DNA of 64,000 nt from Entonaema liquescens (taxonomy: Eukaryota; Ascomycota; Sordariomycetes; Xylariales; Xylariaceae): positions 2,604,001 to 2,668,000 of the forward strand of contig CADCSX010000002.1 of NCBI GenBank assembly GCA_902805475.1, written 5' to 3'. The notes under the pieces were generated by a model, which was not told the DNA's origin, searched no databases, and worked only from the letters and a program-made list of their open reading frames with translations. Numbering within the stretch: the first letter of the stretch is position 1; each line of letters starts with the position of its first letter. Made by a program: the position numbers and the translations under genes. Shown piece by piece: positions 47,089 to 59,340 of this stretch.

Positions 47089-47604
47089 ATGTGGTAAGCC
47101 TAGAATATTAAACAAATGATTTCCCTAAGTGAAGGCTAATAATCATGTAGCAAGCACGTATTAAATGCTCAAGTTGCGATCCGTTCGCCATGCTGTACGT
47201 CCTTGAGAAACTCTTCTATGCTCGTCATGTCTACGCGCTTCCTTGTGGCCTTGGACTTTGACTAATCTCTAGGTGATACTCCAGGTAAAAAATGGTTTGA
47301 TTGCGCGGATTGCCACCACGAGCAGGAGTCACACCAACTGTTGCAGACCCTCGAAATGACGTTCGCCTGCAAAAAGTGCAAGAAGTGCTTCCGCAAGGAC
47401 GCCCAGGAGTTCGAGGAAGCCGATGAGTACTGCCCCCACTGCGATAACCACTTTGTCATCGACGCCGTCGTGCCGAAGCCCGCTTTGACCGTCGAAGGCG
47501 AGGATGCCCGGATGGATAACCGTATGCTCAAAGACGAACGGGTAAAGGGAAGCCAGAATAGGACTATCTTTGACATCCAGAGCGACGCGGATAAGCTCGG
47601 TTGA
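47089..47604 (+). CDS. HOT13: CHY zinc-finger protein, HOT13-type (126 aa), with a 5-nt first exon
   Basis: Yeast Hot13 is a zinc-binding intermembrane-space protein that assists the Mia40-Erv import relay and small Tim proteins. Three exons are needed: 47089-47093 (ATGTG), 47151-47194 and 47273-47604. Intron 1 has GTAAGC and CATGTAG with branch CTAAT; intron 2 has GTACGT and CTCTAG with branch CTAAT. Splicing gives MCKHVLNAQVAIRSPCC then DTPGKKWFDCADCHHEQESH, with C2, H4, C16, C17, C27, C30, H31 and H37 as CHY ligands. A second cluster follows, C49-x2-C52 with C70-x2-C73 (MTFACKKCKKCFRKD, EYCPHCDNHFV). The tail ends TIFDIQSDADKLG. The 5-nt coding exon restores the first Cys and the expected family start. 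The tail extends beyond yeast Hot13, so a cytosolic role is not excluded. Convergent with PRE6, 216 bp apart. Confidence 0.87.
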
Positions 47605-47820
47605 GAAAGGGGTCTTAGGTTATAATAGAAAATTACGACGAGCATGATTCTGGGTTGCAGAGCGATGCATTTACATGATACCACACATTTAGACTTCTAG
47701 GACATCAAAATAACAGCAAGGGGACGGTGATGCATGCTTATGGACTAATAGTGTACGGATAGTGACATGTCCTATTGTTCGTCTTGTAAAGCCCTATAAA
47801 ACTTCGGCTACGTCTCATGT

Positions 47821-48872
47821 TTAATCACTACCGCCTTCTCGCTCTCTAGTCAAGATAGCCGCGCTACCGGTCCCTGGTGTTCGACCGGTCTTCTTCTTGG
47901 CGGCTTCCTCCTGCTTCTCCTGCTCAATGTTCTTGACGTAAGTCTCAATCTCCTCCACCGGTAACAGTTCCAGGGTTTTACCGGGAGCCATGATGGCAAT
48001 CTCGATGTTCTTTGCGCCTGTCTGCACGACTTCTAGCAGCGACTTGATTGCTAGTCGAATAGTCGCCTCGCGATCCATGTCTTCCTTGTAGTTGCGCTCT
48101 AAGAATTCTCTGACTGTCTTGCTAGAGCGACCGATGGCGTTTGCTTTCCTGTGTAGTATATTAGCATATGTCATATGTATTATCCCCTCACTATAGTAGA
48201 AGATGAACAAACATACCATGCGGAGTAGATACCGCTCGGCTCGGTCTGATAAAGTCTGGGTACTTTGGTACCCTTGTCGAAGCCTACAATCATTGTGCTG
48301 ATTCCGAAGGGTCGTACACCACCACTCTGGGTATATCTCTGCTGTACACCGGCGACATACTTCGTTATGTACTCGATCGATACTGGATCCTCTACCGTTA
48401 GACGGTGTGATTGCGCCTCTAGCCGCGCCTTGTCAACTAATATTCGGGCGTCGGCGTTTAGCCCTGCAAATGCAAGGCAGACGTGGGTGTCGATGAGGCC
48501 AATCTTGGAGGGAGTAATGCGCGTGTCTTGTAGCTTCATAGCTGATCTCTTTTCGCAGCCGAGCACGACGATATCTGCGCCCTTCACACCGACCGCGCAG
48601 GTACCTGAAGAGCATTAGAGTAGAGCAATTGAGCTGGTGAGTGGTATTCGTACCTCGCTTGACAGCTTCACCGGCATATTCCACCTGAAATACGTGTCCA
48701 TCCGGACTATAGATGGGTCAGAAAGTCATACTTTGCAGTACTTTTATTTGATACGAACCTGAATACTATAAGTATATGAAGTTAGCTAGGCCGTTTTGCC
48801 GTTTTGCCGTTGGAAGTGTTAGACGGGGAAAAAGAACTTACCGGAAAGAGCTCTATCGTATCCTGACGCCAT
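47821..48872 (-). CDS. PRE6: 20S proteasome alpha-4 subunit (268 aa), with a 7-nt internal exon
   Basis: This is a structural alpha-ring subunit of the 20S core. Minus-strand exons: 48872-48842, 48765-48759 (only TATTCAG), 48706-48654, 48604-48217 and 48148-47821. The 7-nt exon supplies parts of Val11, Phe12 and Ser13, giving MASGYDRALSVFSPDGHVFQ, the proteasome alpha N-terminal signature followed by VEYAGEAVKRGTCAVGVKG. Later blocks are diagnostic for alpha-4: EKRSAMKLQDTRITPSKIGL, LAFAGLNADARILVDKARLE, QRYTQSGGVRPFGISTMIVG, YQTEPSGIYSAWKANAIGRS. The tail (EKQEEAAKKKTGRTPGTG) is Lys-rich. Without the microexon the frame is lost, so automatic models may start too late. Confidence 0.95.
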
Positions 48873-49487
48873 GATGAGAAGTACTAAAAACGAATAATAT
48901 CTAGATGGGGTGTGAAAATGGATGTGGGGAGCTGTAATAAAGCTCGAGGAAAGGAATAATCTGGGAATTCGGCGAGGTTGACGGAAGTACGCAAGGCTGC
49001 CAGAGTTACGAAGCTCCCTGCAGCCAAAACGTTAGATGGGGGGAACTGCCTGAAGCTCAAGCCACAGAAAGCTCCAATCTTGATAAGCTTAATGTACTTA
49101 AGTATTTAAGTACCCAAGTAGCATACACCGCCACATATCAAATCTAATCAAGAGGGCAAGTACTTACCTATGTAACTGTACGAATAACACTCTTATAGAA
49201 GCTTCAATTCTCTTTGATTACATGATCAAATTCCTATTCCTAATTGGTTCGAATACGGTAATTCTCTCTTATACATAGTACAAACATTTGATCTTCTTAA
49301 CTTCTTAACAGAACGATCTCATCAACATTGGCGTCCGAATGGAAAAACAAAAAGAACATCATTTACACTACTGTACAAATCCAAGTCAAAACCCGTCAAA
49401 CCCAAGTCTAACAGAAATTCATGGCTGTGCCCAAGTCCCGGTCCCACCTCCGTTACGCCTGTTACTTTTGTCAATGTTACCGTAACC
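48873..49487. other. Intergenic region
   Basis: PRE6 promoter and 3' flank of the Zn2Cys6 gene, both on the minus strand. Nothing else is seen. Confidence 0.6.
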
Positions 49488-51248
49488 CTACCCAAACCTC
49501 TTGACATCAACCCATTTCTTCTCTTGTAACCATAAACTAACTTCACAACCTTTTGCTTCCAATCTACCCTTGAAGCTGGTACACCACAGACGTTCCAGCT
49601 CGCCGTCTCCAAAGTGCCTAATTCCATTATAGAACTCTTTCACAACCCAGAGCGGAGCAGCTAAGAGATCTGGCTGCCCCGTTGTTTGGAGGGTAAAGTC
49701 CAAGCTTCGGCATACGTTTTCTGCGAGGATTCTTGTCTGAGAGGGCTGATACTTTTGGATATCTAACCCTCGAGGTATCTCAGGCAACATGCTTGATCCG
49801 CCCGGGGTGACCTTGCCCTCGGATTCGAAGATGTTATCCAGCATGGCATATATGCACTGGTGGAAGCTGATAAGAACGGCCCAGTAGTAAACATGAACTA
49901 GCCCCATCAATGGCGAAGGGAAGTTGAATATGCTGGAGAAGGGCACATGAACCTCGCTCGTCGTCGCGTCTGTTGTCCAGTATAGCATAGATCCTGACTC
50001 ACCAACTCGTTGGTGCAGCATGCCATACCAGATGTCAAATTGCCTTTCGATGTTGACGCAGCAGTCTAAAAACTCCTTTGCCTTTTGGCGACGAGAGCTA
50101 GGCGCATCCAGTGGTGTTATACTGTTCGCTTGAGAGAATATTGACGGTAAGAGAACGACTATGTCGAGTAAATCGTCAAACGGCGTTCGGGGGTGTCGTT
50201 CCCATGGTACCACCGTCCACTCGGGCGAGCAAAGGAACGTCGGCTGGCGGTTCAGTAAAGCCGCCCAAATCTATCTCGGGATGTCAGCAGTCGCACATCT
50301 ATGAGCGAACATTTACTCACGGCACTGGGTCTATAAACCCGAGCAAAGAAATGGTGCTCTGGGAAAAACTGGTACGCGGCGGGACCCCGATCGCGAATTC
50401 GGTCGGCTTGGGTAAGCGGGGTCTTCCACGGCGCCTCGCCACTGTAACCGGCCGAGGAATTTTGCTAGATCATGAGTTTAGCAAAGGGGCCTACGAGAGA
50501 AGCGTCAACGTACCTCGTATAGGAAGACGCAAAGTCCTTCCGTGCCAGCACCAGCCGCCTGTCTATTGCCGCTCTTCGGCGGTAGATTGATAAGACAGCG
50601 AGACTTCATACTAAAAGGTTCATGGCCGAATGTCGGGTTTGCATCGAGAGCGCGGAAACTCTTTAGGGACAACTTGACGTCGGCGTCCCTCCGTGGTGAT
50701 CCGCTTCTAGGTCGAATCGCGGAGTCGAGGTCTGTCTGAAGAGCAACGAATCGGGCTCGATGAGACCCAGCAGCCGATGACAGTGAAATCACGTCTATCC
50801 ATGCAGGTTGCCACGGCTCGGTAGCGATGAAGTCGAGTTTACATGCTTGCTGGATCTCCTTTCCCTTGGCTTTCTTGCTATGCTGGTTTCGTGGCGGATG
50901 AGACGAACATCTCCCTTTGTCGTCCGGAGTACCAACTATGAACACGGTCTATTTCGCGCTCGCCTGTTAGTTATTCGTTTTCATAGGTCTAGTGAATCAT
51001 TGGTATGCTTGGATGGGAGATATACGCGGAGGATATACGAAAAGCTAACTTGAGCATCAAATTTTCTGGGTGTGGCTTCCTTGGACCGACGCAGGGCTAG
51101 GAGTTTGGTTACTAACCTCCCTCTCGTATCCACCACATTCACGACCATAATCTGTGCATTTCTTGCAGAATGGTCTTCCGTTGTCGCACGCTACTCGTCT
51201 AGCTCGGCAGGTATTGCACCCTTTGTACTTTCCAGGAACGCCGACCAT
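49488..51248 (-). CDS. Zn2Cys6 transcription factor with fungal TF (DUF3468-type) domain, 497 aa
   Basis: A probable nuclear DNA-binding regulator. Minus-strand exons 51248-51117, 50948-50514, 50464-50321 and 50270-49488 join in frame. The binuclear cluster lies at residues 11-38: C11-x2-C14-x6-C21-x6-C28-x2-C31-x6-C38 (KGCNTCRARRVACDNGRPFC). After intron 1 (168 nt) the text continues GYERETVFIVGTPDDKGRCS, usual for this subgroup. Exon 3 joins LCVFLYEQNSSAGYSGEAPW and carries AAYQFFPEHHFFARVYRPSA. Exon 4 (IWAALLNRQPTFLCSPEWTV) starts the regulatory domain, ending EVSLWLQEKKWVDVKRFG. Members of this subgroup often sit next to metabolic clusters, but the flank to the right here is a gene desert. 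The target is unknown. Confidence 0.9.
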
Positions 51249-54200
51249 GTTGAATATCGAAAACTACAGAGCGTATTAGCCGACCAAGTATCATCAACCA
51301 TATTACATCATGTATAACTGACATCGGCAGTTAAACTTTGGAGCGAAATACCTGTCAGATGAATGCGACCTCAGGTCGTGTGCGACACGTCTATAAATTC
51401 GCTAAACCTGAGAGGTAAGATTGGGTGTGGGCACCCGAGAAATATAAAGAATTCCTAGGGTTGGTACGTTGGTCCTGCATGAATAGCAATGCGCAAGGTT
51501 CGAGACGATCAGCCGTACATATTATCTTGCACGACGCGGCTTAGCTCTTGTATCTACAAATACACCCACCCGGGGCCTCACATTTATATCAGGAAACGAG
51601 TCATCATCAACGCGAAGGGGACAAGTATAGTAACGCCAAGGAACTTTGAGTCTTGGGGCATCGACCTAGTTCCTGGTACGCGGTAGGAGGATGTACCTTT
51701 TGTTTCAACTTCCGGAGCCCTATCAGCATGACGAATCTGCGCGGGAAAATCAAACCAACCTCTAGCAAGGAGCAGATACAGTTCGGCTTGCGCAGGATCG
51801 TTCGTCCCATGTATTACTCATTGTTCTTTTTACCAACGTACCACGGTGTGTGATCGTAGGCGACAGGTCTACTGGGGGCTTCCATGGGTCTGACCTGCAG
51901 CCACACGCTGACATAGAAGTATCGTACGCTCTCGACGCCCTGTAGGGCTGTGCCGACAGGGGTGTACAACCAGAAAACAGCCACCGATAAACCCACCGTG
52001 TATCTAGTACATGGGGACCTTATGGATGCGAAAGAAATGGCGGGTTTCGTGGACCCCGGGAGATGCATGGGTAGTGGGTGCTTCTCGATAATTTCGAAGC
52101 TTGATTCGACAACGTGAGATGAAGGTTCCAGTGGCGTTCTTGTGCGACGGAGAATTGACTCCAATCCCCAACCATCACATCGTTTACAACGTCCCCTCCT
52201 TAGAGTAAACCAATCGTGTCGACTTAACTTGCTATCCCTCCCCACTACCACCACCCCTTCGGGATTCACACGATTGCTACTCCCAATAGCGCTGCTCGTC
52301 ATGATATGCGTGTCAGGCTATACCGCAGACTATTTATCATCCTGCATTGCACTCGAGTAGTCATCTCGTCTTGGAACTCATGAGTATAACGTTGTGGACA
52401 TGTATCACGTGTTAGGGTGATGAGGCTTCAATTTTGATCGATGATATCTAAGCAAGGTTGTTTTCGAAGTTGGAGCGTTTCCAAACATGCTTCGGAACGA
52501 ACGCTTACATTTCTTACAATACGAACTCCACGTGGCGTCCATTCCAACTAGTAGGCCTAGAGTATGCTTGGCTTCGCAGACATTTACCATCTGCCGTTCC
52601 AGGTCTAGGACGGTAAACGGGGCGTGGTTATCCCGAGGCCGCAAGGCTGCGTGTTACAACCGGCGTCACAATGATCTTCGCATTTCTAATACGTGCTGGC
52701 AGCCATCAACTCGATGTGTCCGGTTACACTACTTACTGCACGTGGCATCGACCATGACGAAAGCTCGCTCTGACCTGCCGGAGGACGCAGAAACGATAGG
52801 AGAAGCTTCTCTATCGGTTTGCTCGCGGCAATATAGGAATGCAACCATGGTATTTGCTGGCCATCCGGTCCCCGGTGTCTGGGTCGTCGTGGCCAACAGA
52901 AGCACGATCCTCTATCCTCCAATCCCGCAATCCGTCACTCGTATTCCGTGCCGGTTGGTCACGAACAGCTCCTCCGGTTTCAATAGTCTTTAGGTACTTC
53001 GGCAACTGTAGAAAAATAGAACCCGAATCCCACTTCGATCCCGCGCTTCTAGGTTGGGGTTTTCCTGGGTAGAATAGCCAGTGATGACTGTGAGAACAGT
53101 GGTTATCTCAGAGTCGAGAGGAGATCCTAGATGAACCGTTAGTTGAAGTTGAGTCCACAGTACTGATATGATTTCACTACGGTCGAAGAGTTTACCAATA
53201 AGCAACCTACCACCATAACTCTCTAGCTATTTGGAGCATTTCAAGAACGACCATTTTGAGACCCCGACTGCTACATCAGACAAATTACCCACTTCTCATC
53301 TGAAATTAGAGTCGTGATCGAAGGCTTGGCAGTCAGCACACTGGGGTTGGTGCATATTGAGTATGGGGTACATTCTGTTCACGGCTCTCTGCCGTAGATA
53401 CTGACCAGCCTGATGTTTCCTCCCCGCCCTTCCCATCCGGCTTACTATGCTCATCGTGTAGCTCAACTAGTATCGATACAAAAACGTACCTCGAGCTAGT
53501 ATGGAGCTGTAAACATGGGAGGATGTGCTGCAGTGCTTATCCATCCTACGGCACGTTCATCTAGCTTGGGGGTTCCCGACGGCTTGGAGAGCCATACGGA
53601 AATATACATGACCCACCGATCCTACCCTAGGATCTAAATGTAGATGCAACTCAATCCAACGAAGAAGTTATACGTTTCAGCGGTGGGTGGTGGTAATTTG
53701 GTATCACATGATATAAAAACAAACGCATCGTACCTCGTTTAATCCCGACCCACGCGATTTTATTTCAGCAGACTGGACGTCATGTCAATGGTTACCCTCT
53801 TGATGTGCCGTATAAAGATAGACGAACCCCAGAATCGTGTCTGAGACCGTATCGACATAGGCTATGACGAACCGTCGAAGTACCAAGGCTGAATCCTAGA
53901 AGTCGGTCCGGGCTAGAAACACGTGGATATGCTAAATGTTCTCGTGCTCGACAGCCGCAAATTCCCCCGGTCTGGATTCCGGTTGGATCCAAGGGGGCGT
54001 CAAAAATCTCTTAGAGATCGTGACTCGCAGGGATAAGCGAGCCAGATGTGATGAACCCGGCTAAATAGATCGATACGTAGACGGCCTCCAGGGTACCTGA
54101 ACTGAGCTAGCCAAGCAATCTTAAAGGATTTTCTTTTCTTGGTCAGTAGACGAGTAGCCTAGGACTTATGGTTTTTCTCCTCTCACATGCGCGGAATAAA

Positions 54201-57200
54201 GCCACCCACGAAAGAATTCATCATTCATGTCTTGCTGAAGAATCGCCGGCAATTGGCAGTAATCCTTAGAGCTTACGCGAGGAGTGATTATCACGGGCTT
54301 AGCCAACTCAGCTGGTTTGCAAGGCACCCCAGCACAAATATTAGGTTGTAAATTGGCCTATCTTGCCTCTTTATAACGCTTTACTCTTTGGGAGACATCT
54401 GATATGATATCTCTCTTAGCACGCATCAGGAGTAAGCTACAGCTCTGTCTCTGCTAGCTCTTAGGCAGTACGATAGCACTCAGGCGGAATTCAAAGATGC
54501 ATACGTACTTTGACGTGTGTGACAAGGGGCGTCAGCCCCCGGTGCCGACTGCGTCCAGAAGGCTTGGTCCCCCTGGCCTTAGTCATCGCTCATCTAGTCG
54601 GGAGCTGTAAGTGCGAACCCGCGAGCTAGAGGCGTGCTTCTACCCTCAGTAGAAGGATCCTCGAGGGGGATCTAGCGCCGAACGGGTCGTGCAGGCGCAT
54701 ATTAGGCGCTACGTGGTGGTTGCACACAATGACAAGGGCCTTATGCCAGGCCTTTTTGTAGCGTCGGATCCGAAGACGTGGCCGACATGTCCGCTCCTAT
54801 CACCTTCGCTTACCATGCTGACTTGCTCGTTTACCCTTCCCTTCGCGTTACACCACCCTCCTAAGACGTGGGATTAATCCCGCCCGCGGTTCTTGGGTGG
54901 AACCTGACCTCGCGTAAGGTATGTTAGAAATATCTCCCCAATTTTTATGCGCGCAACAATAAACGTATTGGTTACAATAGAGCGTTTAGTGCCTAATAGT
55001 CTTAATCATCATCATTATTACTTTTCGAGAAGCTTTCTTCGGCACGTCTCTCCTCTTCTTCCTGCATGCAGGTAAGCACCACGTTTACTACTGACTTAAT
55101 CCCCTCTCAACAAGCCCATTCGTAGATCCTCGTGCAACATGATATGCTAACTCGCTACAGGCCGTGGAACGATCTTCACACGCCAACTGTTGAGTTAAAC
55201 AAAGTCTCTATTTGATTAATCAGCCCGGCTTAACAATTTCACGTCCTTGTATCACCGACTAGAGTCATACAGGGGGCTTGTTGATCATTTGCAATTGTGA
55301 TCGCCCGCCCTAGAATGTTTCAGCCAAGACCTAGGCGTTGACATCAGCCTTATCGCTGTTGATCGTTTGGATGTTGACGATCCTAATTCTCCAGTGACTC
55401 GCGGCCTTGTCCCGGGTTTACGTGCATATTTTATCTTCTCGCTATTTGAATGGAAGCTTATACGAAGAGGAAGCCAATAGATATCAAGCTATACACACCT
55501 ATATACACGGATATACCGTACCTAGCGATTAGAATGCTTCCGGGCCCGGTGCGGGTCTAACTTTCGGCTGGGGTCGTCGTCGGTCCCGGCTTTCGGGGCT
55601 TTTAAGCTTAATTTAATCCTGGATATCGATTGTTATTCGCAGAATCGTATTTCTGCCCCACATACTAAACACCTTATTCATAGTTTGAGGCGTAGTTATA
55701 AAGATGACATACCGACATAGATGAAACTAACTTATCAGCCGCAACGCGAATACTACAGCCCTCCCTTAACCTCAGCTGTTTACGCTCTTGGCGATCTCAG
55801 AATCTCGAAATAACTACGACAATGCTATACACAGAACAAATTCCCTATTCCTTTCATTTATAAAAATTTGAGGATCTCACTAGGCTGTTATAGGTATTAC
55901 TTCAGCATAAGACGCAGTACGCGGGATATAAAACCGGCTTCGTTCTAAGTGGATCTCGACCATCCCGTGTGGAAATCGGATATGAAGCATATTTTTAAAT
56001 CCCGGGCGCCTGGCTTCGCGAGTCTTGGCATCCGTTCCCCGCTACGCTTACGTTTTCCCCAGACTCGGGTCTCCCAGTCGAATGATCGTCAGATTGTGGA
56101 CCCGCAAAACGGAAAGCAACAACGACAACGTTCCATTCCCCTGCCATCTATAAGATCCTGTCCGTTTGATGATTTATTAATACCGGTTTTGTGACATGAC
56201 AACGAAAACCTGTTCGCTCATGCATGGCGAACCTCCTACACCTCCGCAGGATCACATCCGGACACGCTAATCCACCAAGTTAAACAACTTCCATGTTTTC
56301 AATAAGCCTCGGCAAAAGTACGATGCCTACTCGACCGAAATAGTTATATTATAAAACATCATGATGTTGTCTATTTTATTAATACCGGCCTATTAAATTT
56401 TGGATTTGAAGCGCAACGTTACTAAATATCCTAGGTATATCATCGTCAAGATCACTGGCGAGTCTGAAAATTGGCACTGTATAGGGGTCATTGAGATTCC
56501 ACTTGCAACTATTTGACCCAGGAGCATGAATTGGTTAGCTAATGGACTTAGCATCAATTATTCTCCACATACTTCCACAATCAAAACATTCCATATTTAT
56601 GATATGACTCCCCGGCTAGTACAGTTTTCCATAGGCGTGATGCTGACTAGAGGCCACATGTCTCGACCTCCTCTACGCCCTAATTTAACGAATAAGCGAG
56701 CGGGAAATGGTTGTTGGTGTTTTGTACGGCAATGCCCAGGTCATAAACGCCAACCATAGCGCAAAATAAGCATAACAGATAAGCATCGAACGAGTTTCTC
56801 ACGCCAACTACTTACCGGCAATGCGAGGACGGGAGCCGGGGCAAGCTTAACTGGCTTACTGCGTGCTCTCGCAGCTTGATGCCCCCGAGTTGGGACTGTG
56901 TTACCTGCCAGAGGGATAAGCCCGGCACTTTCGTAACTAACGGGAATCTTTCCAGAGTGGTACAGCACCCATCGAAATTTGCAGGTACGTAAATGAGCAT
57001 ATTGTCAGCTCTGATAAATCGCCCAGGCTTTCTACGCTCAAGGTATCCTAGGCGGTGTAAGCTTATTCTCACGATCAGATGGTCGCATAGTTCTTCCCTC
57101 TCGCAGCTCTGTCGAAATATTCTTTCCGCTATTGCTCTGGTGCCTACACGGAGCCCGAGCTCCGATCGCTAGGTATACGTACCAAGAACTTGAAAACGCA

Positions 57201-58473
57201 CAAGAAGGATCCGGATGGCAGAGGCGGCGCATTGGGGGTAAGAATATAGCGTAAATGACTTAATCAAAAGTGCAATATATACCTGGTTCCGACCGTTGTT
57301 GCTCTGATTTAGATATTTGTAAGTGGCGATGTCTTAGGACAATGACGAAGTGTTGTTCTTGCCGCAGAGATTAGCCTCGGCTCATCTTCCAAGAGATGAG
57401 ATGCGGTCTAGAAGTCTGCGGCATCGTAAACTTTGAGAGTGAGTCGCAGTCGTGTGTCTGCCTCACGAACGCCACCCTTCCTGTCCGTTTTGATGGATCC
57501 ACTCAGTCTCGTTGGTTTTCAATATTGGCCGTTCTTGACCAACATAATAACCAGTAGGGCTTTGCTTCGGCCTTTGTTGGACGCGCGTAATGCATGAGGC
57601 TAAGTTAAACAGCCGACAACGTATATGTAGGTGTTTTTATCATTTTGAGATTCGTACGTCTTGTGAAACCGCAGAATACCTACTTACACACAAGTCGCTG
57701 TTCGTTGATTCCCTCGCGACTTATTCGGATCAGCGAGAAAAGAAGAAGAGAAAAAAAGGGCGAACTTGTTTTTGGTGTGTTACGGACTTCCTTCGTGGGA
57801 TATGAAGAGTGGAAGAATTGAAAAGTCTAGGTGTCATAATACAAACTAGAGTGTAGCACGTTTGTCCTCATTTTGATGCGAAAAAGGGGCTTCCTGTTCT
57901 GCGGCCCTGGATCGCCTGTTTGACTTTGACTTCTCTATTGTGAATGACATGCGCGCACTCGTCTCTCTGCTGATAGCAGGACGTCTTCGCATAGAGTCTG
58001 TAGGTCTAGGTTAGGTTTTACTAGAGCTTAATTCACACTTAGCTGGAGCTGAGTAATGAGACCAACGTAGCGACTGCGTGGGGGCTTTGAAGCCTTGCGA
58101 CTTTAGTATCAAGCTCTCCGGCTACATATCGCCCCTGTGACTAGTATACTGGCTCCGACATTTCTGATTTTTTCTCTGTCGTTACCTCTAGATATATCAT
58201 TGATTATTGCTTCACTTTACGATCTGCGTAGCATGCACTTGATTAACTCCAGATACGACAAACTGACACATCACAATCACCCAATTAAGGAAAAAAGAAG
58301 TAGTGTTTGCGATTTACTGAAGTGAAATTCCTGATATTCCGAATCTCGATGCCGCCCATACATATATGGATCTATCTAGATCGTAGTTGAACACACGAAG
58401 ATATGATCAGTCTGGCATGGCTATTCTCAGGCAACTGAGCACTCCTTTCCCGAGCTACTATTCCATAACGCCC
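51249..58473. other. Gene desert, 7.2 kb, no recognisable gene
   Basis: All ORFs are short (the longest is 168 codons at 52487-52993) and overlap on several strands and frames without family motifs. I see no strong AT skew as in the TIR element to the right, so RIP is not obvious by eye. Local hairpin-like sequences occur near 54530-54560 and 54735-54760, and an 11-bp inverted repeat (54274-54284 / 54909-54919) is listed separately. The stretch could be decayed genes or a diverged transposon; I cannot prove either. Confidence 0.45.
54274..54919. repeat. Possible small element bounded by 11-bp inverted repeats
   Basis: CTTACGCGAGG at 54274-54284 is exactly inverted as CCTCGCGTAAG at 54909-54919. 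No target-site duplication is seen, and an 11-bp match could be chance. The interior has hairpins and a 62-codon ORF of no known family. Confidence 0.2.
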
Positions 58474-59340
58474 CTAGTGATCCATCAGGCCACCTCTCAA
58501 CGCAGCGGGCGGTACGTGCCTGTTCTCGTATCCCAGTTCCTTCAATCGAGCCTCCAAATCTTCCCTCATTTTCTTCTCCTTATCTTCAGATGGCTTGTTC
58601 TGGCGGTAGTCGGTCAGGTATTTCTCATGGTCTTTTGAGAACCACACGCCCAGACAGAGCGGACAGGCAAGATCTTCAGCACACCTCATGTTGATGTCGA
58701 ATTGCCACGAAACTTCTCCGTTGCAGCCCGGGCAGACGAATCTCTCGCCCTCGCAAGCCCAACAGTTGCCCTGGCCGAGTGTAGCGATGAAGTCGGGGAC
58801 GTCTCGTAACAGGTAAAGACAGGGGTTTCTTAAGGTGGTATCCAGGATGACCTCGAAAGTGTTGTCGTGACCGGAGAGTCGGTTCAGCCCAGGTAGCTTG
58901 CCCCAGAAGTCGTCGCGTATCTTCTCCGTTGCACACGCGAAGAAACTCTCCAGCTCCAACGCGATGACGTCGTCTCCAATCCACCGTTCAATCAGCCCTT
59001 CTGCAGGCCAGTCGAACTCATGTCGCGAGCAGCGAACAACCATAGCGCCGGACGTCTCGAACACATCATCAGGCTTTACCAAGCTAAGCGTCTCCTTGGT
59101 GCTTTGGTGTGCGAAGTCCAGGATCATGAGCCAGAGCTCGTTGGGCAAGGTGAGGCCGCCCCGGGTCCGAATGCCGTTGTCGAGCCTGTTGCGGGCGAGG
59201 AGGTACGCCACGTATCTGAGACCTATGCCGCTGGTGTCGAGAAGTAGTAGGGTATCACGTGTGATTCTTGTGCTCCGGGAGAAGTGCTGCGTGTAGAATG
59301 TTGGTCCCGGGGAGAAGTGGGTCATTGCGGCGGGCTCCAT
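58474..59340 (-). CDS. F-box-like protein with Cys-pair zinc motif (288 aa)
   Basis: A single-exon gene. The start MEPAAMTHFSPGPTFYTQHF at 59340 is preferred; the frame is open upstream to 59550 but that part is Ser-rich and spans a GAT microsatellite, so I read it as leader. Residues 63-77 (LTLPNELWLMILDFA) match the start of an F-box-like motif that would bind Skp1 in an SCF ubiquitin ligase. Toward the C-terminus there is a zinc-ribbon-like cluster C193-x2-C196, C203-x2-C206 and then C220, C226-x2-C229, in a segment NCWACEGERFVCPGC. A charged helical tail follows (KEKKMREDLEARLKELG). Fungi have many lineage-specific proteins of this sort; the substrate is unknown. Confidence 0.75.
   Translation of the reverse strand: MEPAAMTHFSPGPTFYTQHFSRSTRITRDTLLLLDTSGIGLRYVAYLLARNRLDNGIRTRGGLTLPNELWLMILDFAHQSTKETLSLVKPDDVFETSGAMVVRCSRHEFDWPAEGLIERWIGDDVIALELESFFACATEKIRDDFWGKLPGLNRLSGHDNTFEVILDTTLRNPCLYLLRDVPDFIATLGQGNCWACEGERFVCPGCNGEVSWQFDINMRCAEDLACPLCLGVWFSKDHEKYLTDYRQNKPSEDKEKKMREDLEARLKELGYENRHVPPAALRGGLMDH

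Noticed and set aside
51814..52302. 162-codon minus ORF in the gene desert
   Set aside because: Random-like composition, overlapped by other ORFs, no motif.
52487..52993. 168-codon plus ORF in the gene desert
   Set aside because: No motif; competing open frames lie on the opposite strand.
54689..54877. 62-codon ORF with VVVAHNDKGLMPGLF
   Set aside because: Looks protein-like in part but has no ATG, no family match I know and no continuation in any frame.
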